In this document: in pieces, positions 44,863-54,870 of the stretch | How positions within the stretch are numbered: position 1 is the stretch's first letter | Layout of the letters: every line of letters starts with the position of its first letter | DNA from: Edaphochlamys debaryana | Taxonomy: Eukaryota > Chlorophyta > Chlorophyceae > Chlamydomonadales | Direction: 5' to 3' | Length of the DNA stretch: 64,000 nt | Assembly (NCBI GenBank): GCA_016858145.1 | Contig: JAEHOE010000117.1 | Coordinates: forward strand, 248,001 to 312,000 | Notes under the pieces: model-generated | Databases searched by the model: none | The model's input: only the letters and a program-made list of their open reading frames with translations | What the model was told of the DNA's origin: nothing | Position numbers and translations under genes: made by a program

Positions 44863-47530
44863 ATGACGTCTGGCCGCGTCAAATCCCAACAGTTCACGCA
44901 GTGATGCTCCCTAGCTGCTACCCGTGCCCCTACCCTTTGCTCCCTTCCACGCATGCATCCGCGCCCGCCCACTCGCCCCCCAGCAAGCTCCGCGCCAAGT
45001 CCTTCCGCCGCCGCAGCCTGCTGGGCCTCTACGTCCGCAACCTGGCCGCCATGAAGGAGGGGGCGGCAGAAAGCGCCGCCGCGCGCAACGAGGCCTACGC
45101 CCTCGCCCTGCAGCAGCACGCCGCCACGGCCGCCGCGATCGCCCAGGCAGTGGGCGGCGGCGGCGGCGGCGGCGACTCCAGCGACGGCGACGGCACCAGC
45201 GGCGCTGGCGGCAGCGGCCGGGCCTTGCGAGCCGGCGGCGACGGCGGCTGCCGCAGTGCCGCCGGGAGCATGGGCGGCGGCGGCGGGAGGCTCGTTCCGG
45301 AGCCCGACGGCGCTGACGGCGGCGTTGAGCAGCCGATGCTGGGGGTGGCGGAGGCTGCGGCGCAGCGGCGCGCGTGGCACGGGGCGAGCCGGGGGATGCC
45401 TCCGGGCAGCGCCTCACCGCACTCGCTGCTGCCCCTGCCCCTGGGGGGCCAGCTGCAGCCGCTGCCCTTAGCACTGCAAGCCGGGGGACCGCAGCCGCAG
45501 CCGCTGTCTCCTCAGCAGCAGCAGCGGTCGCCGCCCCATGGCCAGCAGCTGCATCGAGCTGGCCGCTTCGATGCCGCCATGCCGCCGCCGCCGCCGCCGC
45601 CGCATGGAGGTCATGCGGAACCGTACCATAATGCCGCCGCCATGATGCCGTACGGGCAGCAGCGGCACCAAGCGCAAGGTGGCGGCGGCCCGGCGGCGGC
45701 GCCTGGGGCTGGGTTTGCGTCGGCGTCGTTGGAAGGCCACGGCGGCCGTGCCTGGGCCGCAGGAGTGGCGGCGGGCGGCTTTAACGACGTCAAGCCCAGT
45801 GGGCTGCGCGCGGCAGCGGCGGCAGGTCGCTTTTCAGGGCCAACGGGACTCGGCGGCGGCGGCGGCGGCTCTGCCTGGGGTCCGGCCGGTGCTTTGGGCG
45901 CCGGTTCGGGGGGTGAGGCTGCCTTTGCGGGAGCGCGCCACTGGGGCCAAGGGAATGGACGGGGCACGCATGCCCCTGCAGTGATGCCGCTGGGCGTGGG
46001 GGCCGATCGCGCCTTGGATACCCTGGATCTCTCAGCCGTGCGCCACACGCGCAACAGCGGCTCCTTGCACCCGGATCGCCTGGCTCAGGCTCACCAAACG
46101 CCACCCGCCGCTGCCTGGATCAAAGCTGAGGCTGGGGCACAAGCCTGGGATCCTCAGCCGCCGCCCCCTATGGCCTGGTGCGGCGGCGGCGGCGGTGCTG
46201 CTCGGAGCGCCGAGGTGGCGGCCCGCAGCCCTTACGGCGTCGCCCCCCTCGACCTGGCGGCGCACCACGGGTCGGCGGCGGGTCGACGCTCGGAGCACCG
46301 TCCCGCGGGGGCGCGACTCCAAGCGCATCAGCATGACGCCTGGCAGGCAGACACGGAGCAGCGCCTCCTCTCGTACCCCCACAGTCTGGGCCCTCCGTCG
46401 CAGCAAGACCAGCCAATGGAATTCGCCAGACACCTCGCAGCGGGTCCGACAGCCATCGCCGCCACCGCCCATGCGCAGCACTGGATGGGCGGCGGCGGCG
46501 CTGCCAGTGCCGGTACATGTAAAACGCAGGAACGTCCGCCTGTGTTGGGGCACAACGGGGGTCACCCACCCAGGTGGCCCCTTTCAGGGCCCGAAGCGGG
46601 GGCACCACCGCAGCCCTCCGCCCGCACCGCTGCCGGCGGGGCCCCCTGGCCACACCCGGAGCGGCTGCACACAGCAGCAGCAGCGGGCCCAAGCGCCGCT
46701 GGCGGCAGCGGCAGCTCGCGCCAGCGGCGCGGCGGGCATGGCATGGCAGAGCCGTCAGCGCATGCGTCGCAGCGCCTGACTCCTGCCCAGCAGGGACCCC
46801 GGGGCGCTGACGAGGGGGCCGCCGATGGCGGCGGACGGCTGCTGCCGGGCTCCCATGCTCTAGCGCACCGGGACTGGGGCAGCTATGACGAGGCGTTACC
46901 ACAGCATAGTCTCGAGCGTCGGTCGAGGTGCGTGTCTGCCGGCGATGGTGTATGTCTAAGGAAGGGGTTATTACTTACTGTTTTGCCTGCTGGCTTGACG
47001 ATTACTTCTGGGGTGGCCATGCATGATCACAGTTGTTCCCAGGTACCCTAGGCACCCGTGGCGTTGGGAGGTCAGGGCACGTGCGGTCCGACTGGCTGAA
47101 CACAAAGCTGCTGAACCGTCTTGAGAACTGTCTAATCCGGCTGACCACCCGCTGGCCCCTCCCTCACCCCTGCTGCGTGCCCACCCCCAGCAGGGCCCCA
47201 GAGGCAGCGGAGCCGGAAGGCGGGACTGCGCACCGAGCCAGCCACCGTCCGCCGCGCTCTGCGCCCGCCGGCTTCCCGGCTGCGCTGCGCAGCTGGGGCC
47301 TGCGGGAGCTGTGCTTCCCGGAGGCCTGGATGCCGCCCCCCGGGCCGCACTGGCGCCACACGGCCCCGCCGGTGCCCTCCAAAGCACTGGGCGCAGGGAT
47401 TGCGGCGGCGGTGGAGGAGTTTGAGGGGCCGCCGGCTGCGGTGCAGGAGCTGCTTGAGCGCATGGGCATGTTGCTGCCACGGGAGCAAGGGCTACTGCCG
47501 ACGCTCCTGCGGTACCTGAACGGCAAGTAA
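44863..47530 (+). CDS. Unrecognised Gly/Ala/Gln/His-rich protein with basic N-terminus
   Basis: Three exons with fitting phases: 44863-44900, 44984-46927, 47191-47530; 773 residues. The first, 38-nt coding exon gives MTSGRVKSQQFT and joins a basic block (HKLRAKSFRRRSLLGLYV, then RNLAAMKEG). An Ala/Gln-rich helical stretch and a long low-complexity body rich in Gly, Ala, His, Gln and Pro follow. A more ordered C-terminal ~90 residues contains SWGLRELCFPEAWMPPP and ends LLPTLLRYLNGK. The block after the start resembles the basic region of a nucleic-acid-binding regulator, but I cannot name a family. No membrane segment or signal peptide is seen. The start is supported by the TATA box upstream, the short 83-nt intron and the exact phase match. 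Confidence 0.65.
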
Positions 47531-47835
47531 GGCCCCTGCCTGATGTATGGTTTACGCGCACAGCGGTTTCACGGGGGGCGTATTTATAGCAACAGGTGAT
47601 AGATAGACAGATGAATGGGTGGATGTCAACAGCTTGCACGCCATGATGACCGGTGGCCGCATGATCGGATGACCGGTCAACCGCCAACACAACGACACTA
47701 CAGGCATTGCATCAGGAGGATGCACAGAGCAACTGTTAGAAGCAGCTCTAGTGCCCTTCTTACAACAAGCGAGGCAGTGTGCCGTACATATGCTGTACGG
47801 CAGGATGCTGCTGGTGAGATTGGGGCCAGGGTTGC

Positions 47836-48000
47836 CAATACGTATTAGTCCCCGAATTAATACGGATACGGCCTCTCGCTGCCGTATTAATACGGCATGC
47901 ATGTATGGGGGACCGGACGGGCAGGGCAGGGCAAGGAGGGGGCCGTATTGCGTGTCAGTGCGCGTCAGTCTCGGCAGCGGGCGCTGCCGTATTGCGCAAC
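47836..48000. promoter_or_regulatory. Cluster of CCGTATTA-type motifs with a 16-bp perfect palindrome
   Basis: GCCGTATTAATACGGC at 47881-47896 is a perfect palindrome. Related half-sites are nearby: ACGTATTAG at about 47840, TTAATACGG at about 47857, and CCGTATTGCG at about 47943 and 47987. AT-rich palindromes are rare in this GC-rich DNA. Role unknown. Confidence 0.4.
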
Positions 48001-48246
48001 CCTCATTGCTTGGGACATTCGGTTAGTTCCAAGGGGCTTAATTCCAGCAGGAGGCACTGCTAGAGGCGCTCCCAAGGGCGGGTAAGGGATGATCGGAGAG
48101 CTTGGAAGAGCCCGAAACCTCTTTCACAGTTACACTCAAGCTTGGCGGATGCGTCAGGGGTCTGAAAGGTTGCGTGGTGGGCCCAGGATCTTTGGTCGCA
48201 GCAGACCTTCAGCCGGCTCCTGCGCTCCTCCACGGTCGGAGGTGTG

Positions 48247-48251
48247 TGTAA
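48247..48251 (+). terminator. TGTAA polyadenylation signal, gene 44863-47530
   Basis: TGTAA about 720 nt after the stop codon, a typical distance for volvocine 3' UTRs. Confidence 0.45.
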
Positions 48252-49677
48252 CTGCAAGGTCTGAACTATGGGGATGCCTTTGCGCGGCCATAGCGGTCCG
48301 GTACTTGGCTCAGGCCAGGCCATGATGACCCGCCACGCGCCAGCTTAGTCAGCGTCGAAGGCGGGCCATTCCCACACACGCACAGCCTCTTCTCTCGCGT
48401 GACCCACTGGTAAGCGCTGGGAGGCCCGCCCCACGAGCGGTCCAGATGAACTTGACGGCATGCGTCCTGATGCGTCCAGTTGAACTTACTAGCTACGAGC
48501 GCTGCCACAGGAATGAGCGCGGGGCTGAGCGAGGGCGTGAGGGGCAGGCCCTGAGGTGAGATGCCACCGCCACGGCAGCAGCATGCAACTTGCTTGAATC
48601 CGTCAGGACGGGCAGGCGGGCCGTCGCTGGGGGCTGGGGTAGGGTCAGCATGCCTAGCATAGTAGGCAGGAACTGGTTGGCTCAACCCACGGCAACTGAA
48701 GCTCCTCTGGCTACTCTGGCGCTGCACCGTTTCATTCGCCACTGCTGGCATCGGGACGGACGGACGAGCGGGCCATTTGCCTGGCCTGTATGTGTGTGTG
48801 ACTGCTGCAGGGCGTGCGGGCGCTACCGTTGGTATGCCGTCTCACCACAGCGCGTCAGGGCGGTCCGTCCGAGCCAGTTTACCTTGAAGTGAAAGACACG
48901 CACAGTGCGGGATAGAGCGCGGGGGGCGTGAGACGGGTGCGTGCGTGGTAGGCTCCCCGGCCCACCTGCAGTACACCCGGGGTACTCGCAGCCAACACGG
49001 CGCAAACGGACGGCGCGCTCGTCAGCTGGTCCATCCAGTTGGGCTGATCCGTCCATGTCCGAACCTCCGACGTGGGGTAGCCCGGCGGAGCAGCGCCGGT
49101 GCAGCGTCCGTGCAGGGCTGGCAGCCTGTGCTGGGGGCAAGTAAGCCCGCCCTCTGGCACGCCTCGCTCGCTCCCGCCCCGCCTCGACTTTGTTCACTCA
49201 GCGGCCGAGGGGGGTCAAGTCTGCGGGGGGCGACGTCCCTAGTGGGATCCTGCCTGGCACTGCCGTCGGGGGTCAAGGACGTGCGTGGGTCGGGGGCGTG
49301 GGACCAGGACAGCCCGACCTCACACAGGCAAGGAACCGGACGGACCAGCGCGGGCCGGAGCTCCGGGTCAGGGCCCCGGGCACTCCGTCGCGCACAAAGC
49401 GGTAGTAGAGCGAAGGATATCGTCTGGTAAGCGTGCACCAGAGGTGTACGCCAGTGGTTGGAGGCGTGCCGGTGCAGCGGGCGTGCAGCGGAGGTTTCGC
49501 AGACCGGTCGTCGGCGCCTGAACGGCGCGCGGCTCGCAGACAGGGCCCAAGGCAACATAAGAGGCACCGCTTGGTCCCTGTTGTTAAGCATCGACTTGTG
49601 CATCCCTGCGACTTCACGTAACTTAGGCTAGCCTTGAGTTGCAGTGGGTCGGTCGCGCGCGCTTCATCTTTCGTGCC

Positions 49678-52600
49678 ATGACCATGGCGCCGAACCGCCC
49701 TGCGGTCGGCAGTCAGCGCGCAGCCCTTGGGCTTGCAGCGCTCTTCGTAGCTATGGTGGCGAGCCCCATGGGGGCGGCCGCGGCGCGCCAGGGCGAGGTC
49801 GCCGAGGCTCGCGACAGCTTCACAAGCTACTTCGGGCGCAAGCTGCACCAAACATGCAACGAGTGAGTCTCCTTTGCGCGTAACGTGCAACGAGTGAGTC
49901 TCCTTTGCGCGCGACGGGCTTTTCATGGGGTTTGCCTCGCGGGACGTTGCGCGGGGCGATGTCCTCGCACCCCGGCCCGCCCACCAGCCCCATCGCTCCC
50001 CCTCTACCCTCGCTCCCCAGCCTTAACACGTGCATGACCAACACGTGCTCCTACTTCAACTCGACGCACATCTATGTGCTGGTCAACGTGGGCAGCTGCA
50101 AGCCCGGATCCGTCTCGTGAGAGGGGTTGATTTGTGTGGGGTGTCAGGTGTGTGTGCCAAGGGTCGCAGCTCGGGCACAGTTCCGTCCAGCAGTGGCATC
50201 ACCCAATTCGCTAGCGGTCGCCCTGACCCCCATGCATCCCCTCGTCATCACGCCCCCCCACCTGCCCTCCGCTCAGGTGGTTCTGCTGCCGCCAGGGCGC
50301 CCCCATCTGCAGCCTGGACACCAGCTCCTGCTCTGGCACCATCGCCGGGAACACCTGCAACACAGTGACCACGGTCGGGTACTACGTGCAAATCGGGGTC
50401 TCCAGCTTCTCGGCGCAGGTGAGTCTCGTGGGACTGCGCGGGAGTTGCAGGACGGTCGGGATCCTGCCTGCTTGCGCGTTGCGCCCCACCCCTTCTGACC
50501 CCATACATGTCCTCCTCTGCCCTTCCACCCAGTCCTCGGTGTTTACAATGAAGGACCCCCCTGGGGTCACAGCGCTGAACGCTGGGGCCAAGCGACCCAC
50601 CTCACGGGCTTGCCCCCTGCAAGCCAGAACGCAAGTCCCTGTCATAACTTGCACTGACCACACTCAGGTCCCACCTTAGTCCTTGGCACGCAATGACCAT
50701 GCTCAACGTGTATTGATGGCCCCTCCTCGGCCGCGCCTCCTACCAGTAACCGTTCACCGTTCATCATGTGCTCACACTGTTGGCCGTACACCTCTCGATC
50801 CTGGCTCTCCCGACCCCACATTCACTCCCACTCTGCGGCTCCCTCCCGTTTGTTATGCGCCGCAGAGGACTATGTCCCCTTTCCGCAAGGTGCACATCTC
50901 ATCAAACGCCACGTGTAGCTCACCCGGTCCCCGCCCCTGCCCTGCGGCTCCCTCCCGTTTGTTATGCGCCGCCGGGCGAACCCCCCCCCCCCCCCCTGCG
51001 GCTCCCTCCCGTTTGTTATGCGCCGCAGGGTGTGCCCCGCCTCCATCAAGGGGCGTCCGGGCCTGCATACTGCACTGATCCGTCCGCCCTGGCCGCTAGG
51101 AAAGGGTGGTCGGTTGGGACCTCATCCCAGCCCCTGTGCGTGAGCCCAACCTCCGCAAAACACTGCAAACGGCCCTCAAACTCGCCTCGTGCTACTGCTA
51201 AAGCCTGTACCATCATCAAGGAGTGGTCCTGAGCGTCCCTGTGCGCATACTTGTACCTTCTGGCCCGGTCCATCGCGCATATCGCGGCCAGACACACCAC
51301 GTCCCACACTCGCGCATGAATCCCGGTGCCCTCTGGGGGCACAGCAAGCCACACCTCGTGTCGTTTCACCGCCCTGCCAATACCATGACTGAGGCGCATA
51401 CGAACAGCCACAGCGGCTGGACAATACCAGAAATGGTGGAGCCGATCGCCTTGCTCCATGGCCCGCCCACACGGACACCTCGCCACGTTCTCAGTTCCTA
51501 ACTGGCTCCGGTGCATGCCAAATCCCGGGAAGCCATCCATCGCCAGCCTCCACAAGGGCTCTTTATTGCCCGGATCCCACTTAATGCCCCACAACCTCGG
51601 CCAAACCGCTTTCAGACTTGCCACTGCTTCTGCTGATGCCGTGTCTGTGCCGTACGCCTCCTGAATGTAAAGTGCATGCTTCCGTGCTAGCTTAACCCGA
51701 GCCGGTCCCAATTGCAAGTGCGTGGCCAGGCTAACTGTCATCCACCCAGATCCACGACGGCCCCCTCAACGGCAACAACACGTGCCGGGCTAGCGAGGGG
51801 AAGACTTGCTGCGCTGGAGGCGGCAACAACTGCGGAGGCACGGGCTCGGTATGCGATATCACGGTCACCATCACCGGCGCCGAGGGGTGCTCCAAGCCCC
51901 CGCCCAGCCCTCCACCTCCCAGCCCCCCTCCGCCCCCTCCGCCGAGCCCGCCCCCGCCCCCACCGCCCAGCCCGCCGCCGCCGCCCCCTCCCAGCCCACC
52001 GCCGCCCCCACCGCCCAGCCCGCCCCCGCCCCCACCGCCCAGCCCGCCTCCGCCGCCCCCTCCCAGCCCCCCGCCGCCCCCACCGCCCAGCCCGCCGCCC
52101 CCGCCCCCGCCGCCCCCTCCGCCCAGCCCGCCCCCGCCCCCGCCGCCCAGCCCGCCTCCGCCTCCGCCGCCCAGCCCGCCTCCGCCGCCCCCTCCCAGCC
52201 CGCCTCCGCCCCCTCCGCCCAGCCCGCCGCCCCCGCCGCCGCCTCCTCCTCCTCCCAGCCCGCCTCCGCCGCCCCCACCGCCCAGCCCGCCCCCGCCGCC
52301 CCCTCCCAGCCCGCCTCCATCCGCCGCCCCCTCCCAGCCCGCCTCCGCCTCCGCCGCCCAGCCCGCCGCCCCCGCCCCCGCCGCCCCCTCCTCCAAGCCC
52401 GCCCCCGCCCCCACCGCCCAGCCCGCCGCCGCCGCCCCCTCCCAGCCCGCCTCCGCCGCCCCCTCCCAGCCCCCCGCCGCCCCCACCGCCCAGCCCGCCG
52501 CCCCCGCCCCCACCGCCCCCTCCTCCGAGTCCGCCCCCGCCCCCACCGCCCAGCCCGCCGCCCCCTCCGCCGCCCAGCCCGCCGCCCCCGCCCCCGCCGC

Positions 52601-54314
52601 CCCCTCCTCCGAGCCCGCCCCCGCCCCCACCGCCCAGCCCGCCGCCGCCGCCCCCTCCCAGCCCGCCTCCGCCGCCCCCTCCCAGCCCGCCCCCGCCTCC
52701 GCCGCCCAGCCCGCCGCCCCCGCCCCCACCGCCCCCTCCTCCGAGCCCGCCCCCGCCCCCACCGCCCAGCCCGCCGCCGCCTCCGCCGCCCCCTCCTCCG
52801 CCCCCACCCCCGCCGCCCCCTCCTCCGAGCCCGCCCCCGCCCCCACCGCCCAGCCCCCCACCGCCCCCTCCTCCCAGCCCTCCCCCTCCCCCGCCGCCTC
52901 CCCCGCCTCCCTCGCCCCCTCCTCCCAGCCCTCCCCCTCCCCCGCCTCCTCCGCCGCCGCCGTCCCCCCCTCCTCCCAGCCCCCCGCCTCCCCCGCCCCC
53001 GCCCCCTCCGCCGTCCCCCCCTCCTCCCAGCCCCCCCAACGGCCCCGTCACCCCCAACCTTGCGGTTCCGCCCCTGGCGCCTCCGCCCTCCCCTCCACCC
53101 TGCGCGAATGACACCATCTGGGCCCAGCCTCGTGAGTGCAATCGGACAGCAATAGCCCTGCACGCTAGCGCAGAGCCGGGTTCTAAGCCCTTCATTCGTT
53201 GTTGCTCAACCGCCTCTTGCCTGCCTCCCCTGGCCCAGGCTCCGCTGGCGAGGCCGTCCCCGCCACCAACGTCACCGCCTTCCGCTTCACCACCAACCCG
53301 CTGTCGACCACGGCCCAGAGCGCCCCCATCATCTTCACCTGGCAGCCCATCCAGAAGCTGCTCGGCTCCGAGACCAAGTGAGCTAGCCTTCTTGCGGGCA
53401 CGTCTGACACACAGGCTATCGCCCATGTTCGTCCTCTCACCAGTCCGCCTTCTCGCTTGCCCGCCCCCTGCCAGGTGGGGCGGCTACTTCACGATCCCCC
53501 CGCCGCCCTCGTCCCCCGCCGCCACCTCTTACACCACCACCTCGGCCGCACCCACCCCCATCCTGGGCTGCGCGGGGTGCGCCAAGAACGACCCGCGCAG
53601 GGGCTACGACGTTGGCGGCATCACGCTGCAAGTGTGAGTTCATTTGGAGTGGCCGGTGGCGAAGGCGGACAGATGCATGGCAGTCGCTTGACCTGAACCC
53701 TCGCCGCTTCGTTGAGGGCTCAGTTTAACTGCGAAGTTGGCACCAATGAACCCATGTATGCATATTGATCCCCACCCCCCTCGCCCGCCCGCCCGCCCCC
53801 CTCCTCCCGCCCACAGCCGTGCGGTCAACAGCACCCACATCATGGCGTCTTGCGCTCTGTCCATCCTCAACAACCCCAACGTCACCGTGGTGGTGGACCA
53901 GGGCCACTTCTACGCCAGCTTTGCGCCGGTGCCCAACTTCAACCCCGGCCAGGTGAGCGGCGGCCGGGCATTATACGCCATGTGCGCTTCATTTGTACCC
54001 ATGTGTACCGTAGGCATGTCCGTACGTCGTCCCTTGCGCATGTGATCTCGATGCGCTCACTTGCACCCCAGTAGTCACCCCACGCCCCGCCCCGCCCCGC
54101 CCGCCGCCCTTACGGAGCTGCCAATCCTGCCATGCACCCAACCCTTCCCCGCCCCCGCCCGCCCACCTGCCCCCAGTTTCCCACGTCCACCATCACTGGG
54201 CTTCCGGGAGCCGAGTCCACCACGGTGACCATGACCCAGAGGGTGGGCGGCACGCGGCCCTCGAGCAACCCCCTCATCTACCTGGCCTGCCACTTCACCG
54301 CCAGGGCGTGCTAA
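49678..54314 (+). CDS. Pherophorin-family glycoprotein, plus copy; frame broken, possible pseudogene
   Basis: Extracellular-matrix glycoprotein gene with exons 49678-49862, 50021-50116, 50277-50418, 51750-53131, 53239-53377, 53475-53633, 53817-53952 and 54177-54314. It encodes a signal peptide (LGLAALFVAMVASPMGAAAA), a Cys-rich N-terminal domain, a Pro/Ser spacer and a C-terminal domain. Three lesions set it apart from the minus copy. Exon 1 lacks four residues (Ser-Tyr-Thr-Cys) and its donor region is tandemly duplicated. A 1.2-kb LINE occupies the intron before exon 4. Exon 4 carries about 4 extra nt near 52318 (…CCTCCATCCGCC…), so the Pro-rich stretch continues in another frame and the C-terminal domain cannot be reached. 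Exon 4 is 1382 nt, one more than a phase-consistent length. An assembly error in the repeat would also explain this. Confidence 0.75.
49855..49911 (+). repeat. Tandem duplication of the exon 1 donor site
   Basis: A 26-nt unit covering the last 8 nt of exon 1 and its GTGAGT donor occurs twice, at 49855-49880 and 49886-49911. Use of the second donor would read through an in-frame TGA, so the first must be used. Confidence 0.85.
50533..51740 (-). mobile_element. 5'-truncated LINE retrotransposon in a pherophorin intron
   Basis: A 1208-bp insertion flanked by a 9-bp direct duplication, TCCACCCAG, at 50524-50532 and 51741-51749. The minus-copy gene lacks it, which fixes its ends. The minus strand encodes about 231 residues (51741-51046) of the C-terminal part of a LINE polyprotein after the reverse transcriptase. 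It has the pattern CPCG…RLHHFWYCP, a Cys/His knuckle known from volvocine LINEs, with WRLAMDGFPGFG just before it. The ~510-bp 3' UTR holds three 30-bp units (50833, 50942, 50996) and ends TTGTAAACACCGAGGA with a TGTAA signal and no poly(A) tail. The endonuclease and most of the polymerase are missing, so the copy is dead. Confidence 0.85.
50833..51025 (+). repeat. Three 30-bp units in the LINE 3' UTR
   Basis: The unit (CTGCGGCTCCCTCCCGTTTG plus TTATGCGCCG) occurs at 50833-50862, 50942-50971 and 50996-51025. The second LINE copy in the window is truncated inside the first unit. Confidence 0.9.
51895..53040 (+). repeat. Pro-rich spacer repeat of the plus pherophorin
   Basis: Codon repeats for Pro with periodic Ser (CCCAGCCC units), the hydroxyproline-rich rod of pherophorins. 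Frame shifts at about 52318. All other frames are open too and give artefact Gly/Ala/Arg proteins. Confidence 0.9.
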
Positions 54315-54856
54315 GCAGATTCGCTCGTGCACATGTACGATACATAGTAACCCGCGCATGATGACCCGCCGCGCAGCGGGAGCACATACACTCGCATTCA
54401 CCCAGTCTGGCAAGCGTACATGGGGTAGATGGCTTAGTCAGATTGGCAGGCTTGGGCGCGTGTCCCGTCGCCGTACGTGGAGGCCAGATGCAAGCACTGC
54501 TGTTGATCATGACTGCGGGCGGCGGGCGCTTTGGGAAGCAATGAACGCATGGTGGCTGCCTGCCGTTCAGCCTCCTGCTGGCTGGGTGCGTGGGCTAGGT
54601 GGGCGACTGAGGACTTCAGAATAGAGGAAGATACATAGGACTGACTAGATAGGCTGTCGATCGATCTCTGAGAGAGGGAGCAAGGCTTGTGTGTGCCTGA
54701 TTATTTGCCGTGATATCATCCTACAGCCTCGTACATGCAAGTACTACCCCGTCGGCTGTGAGCTCGAATGAGAGGAGAGACCCTCCGAGGGAGTCGGAGC
54801 ACGCCAAGGTGGATGGGACGATCGCACTCGGCTCTCACAACGGTTAACATCCGTAA

Positions 54857-54861
54857 TGTAA
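54857..54861 (+). terminator. TGTAA polyadenylation signal, plus pherophorin
   Basis: TGTAA 543 nt after the stop, at the inner end of the inverted-duplication arm. The mirrored site is at 56816-56820. Confidence 0.65.
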
Positions 54862-54870
54862 CCCCGTGAC

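Larger units (their letters stand above)
47531..48499. other. 3' UTR of the preceding gene and flank of the inverted duplication
   Basis: No gene. Contains the palindrome cluster at 47836-48000 and a TGTAA at 48247-48251. The inverted-duplication arm begins at about 48500. Confidence 0.5.
48500..54870 (+). repeat. Inverted duplication, left arm
   Basis: This arm carries a pherophorin gene and its flanks and matches the reverse complement of 56807-61622. Matching starts at the block at 48500-48740 (against 61390-61622), is interrupted by diverged sequence at about 49120-49430, and then runs through the gene to GTAACCCCGTGAC at 54870. The left arm is longer mainly because of the LINE at 50533-51740. 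Confidence 0.85.

Noticed and set aside
51731..53426. Very long Gly/Leu- and Ala-rich antisense frames across the pherophorin rods
   Set aside because: They are the complement of the Pro/Ser codon repeat; any frame of such a repeat stays open.
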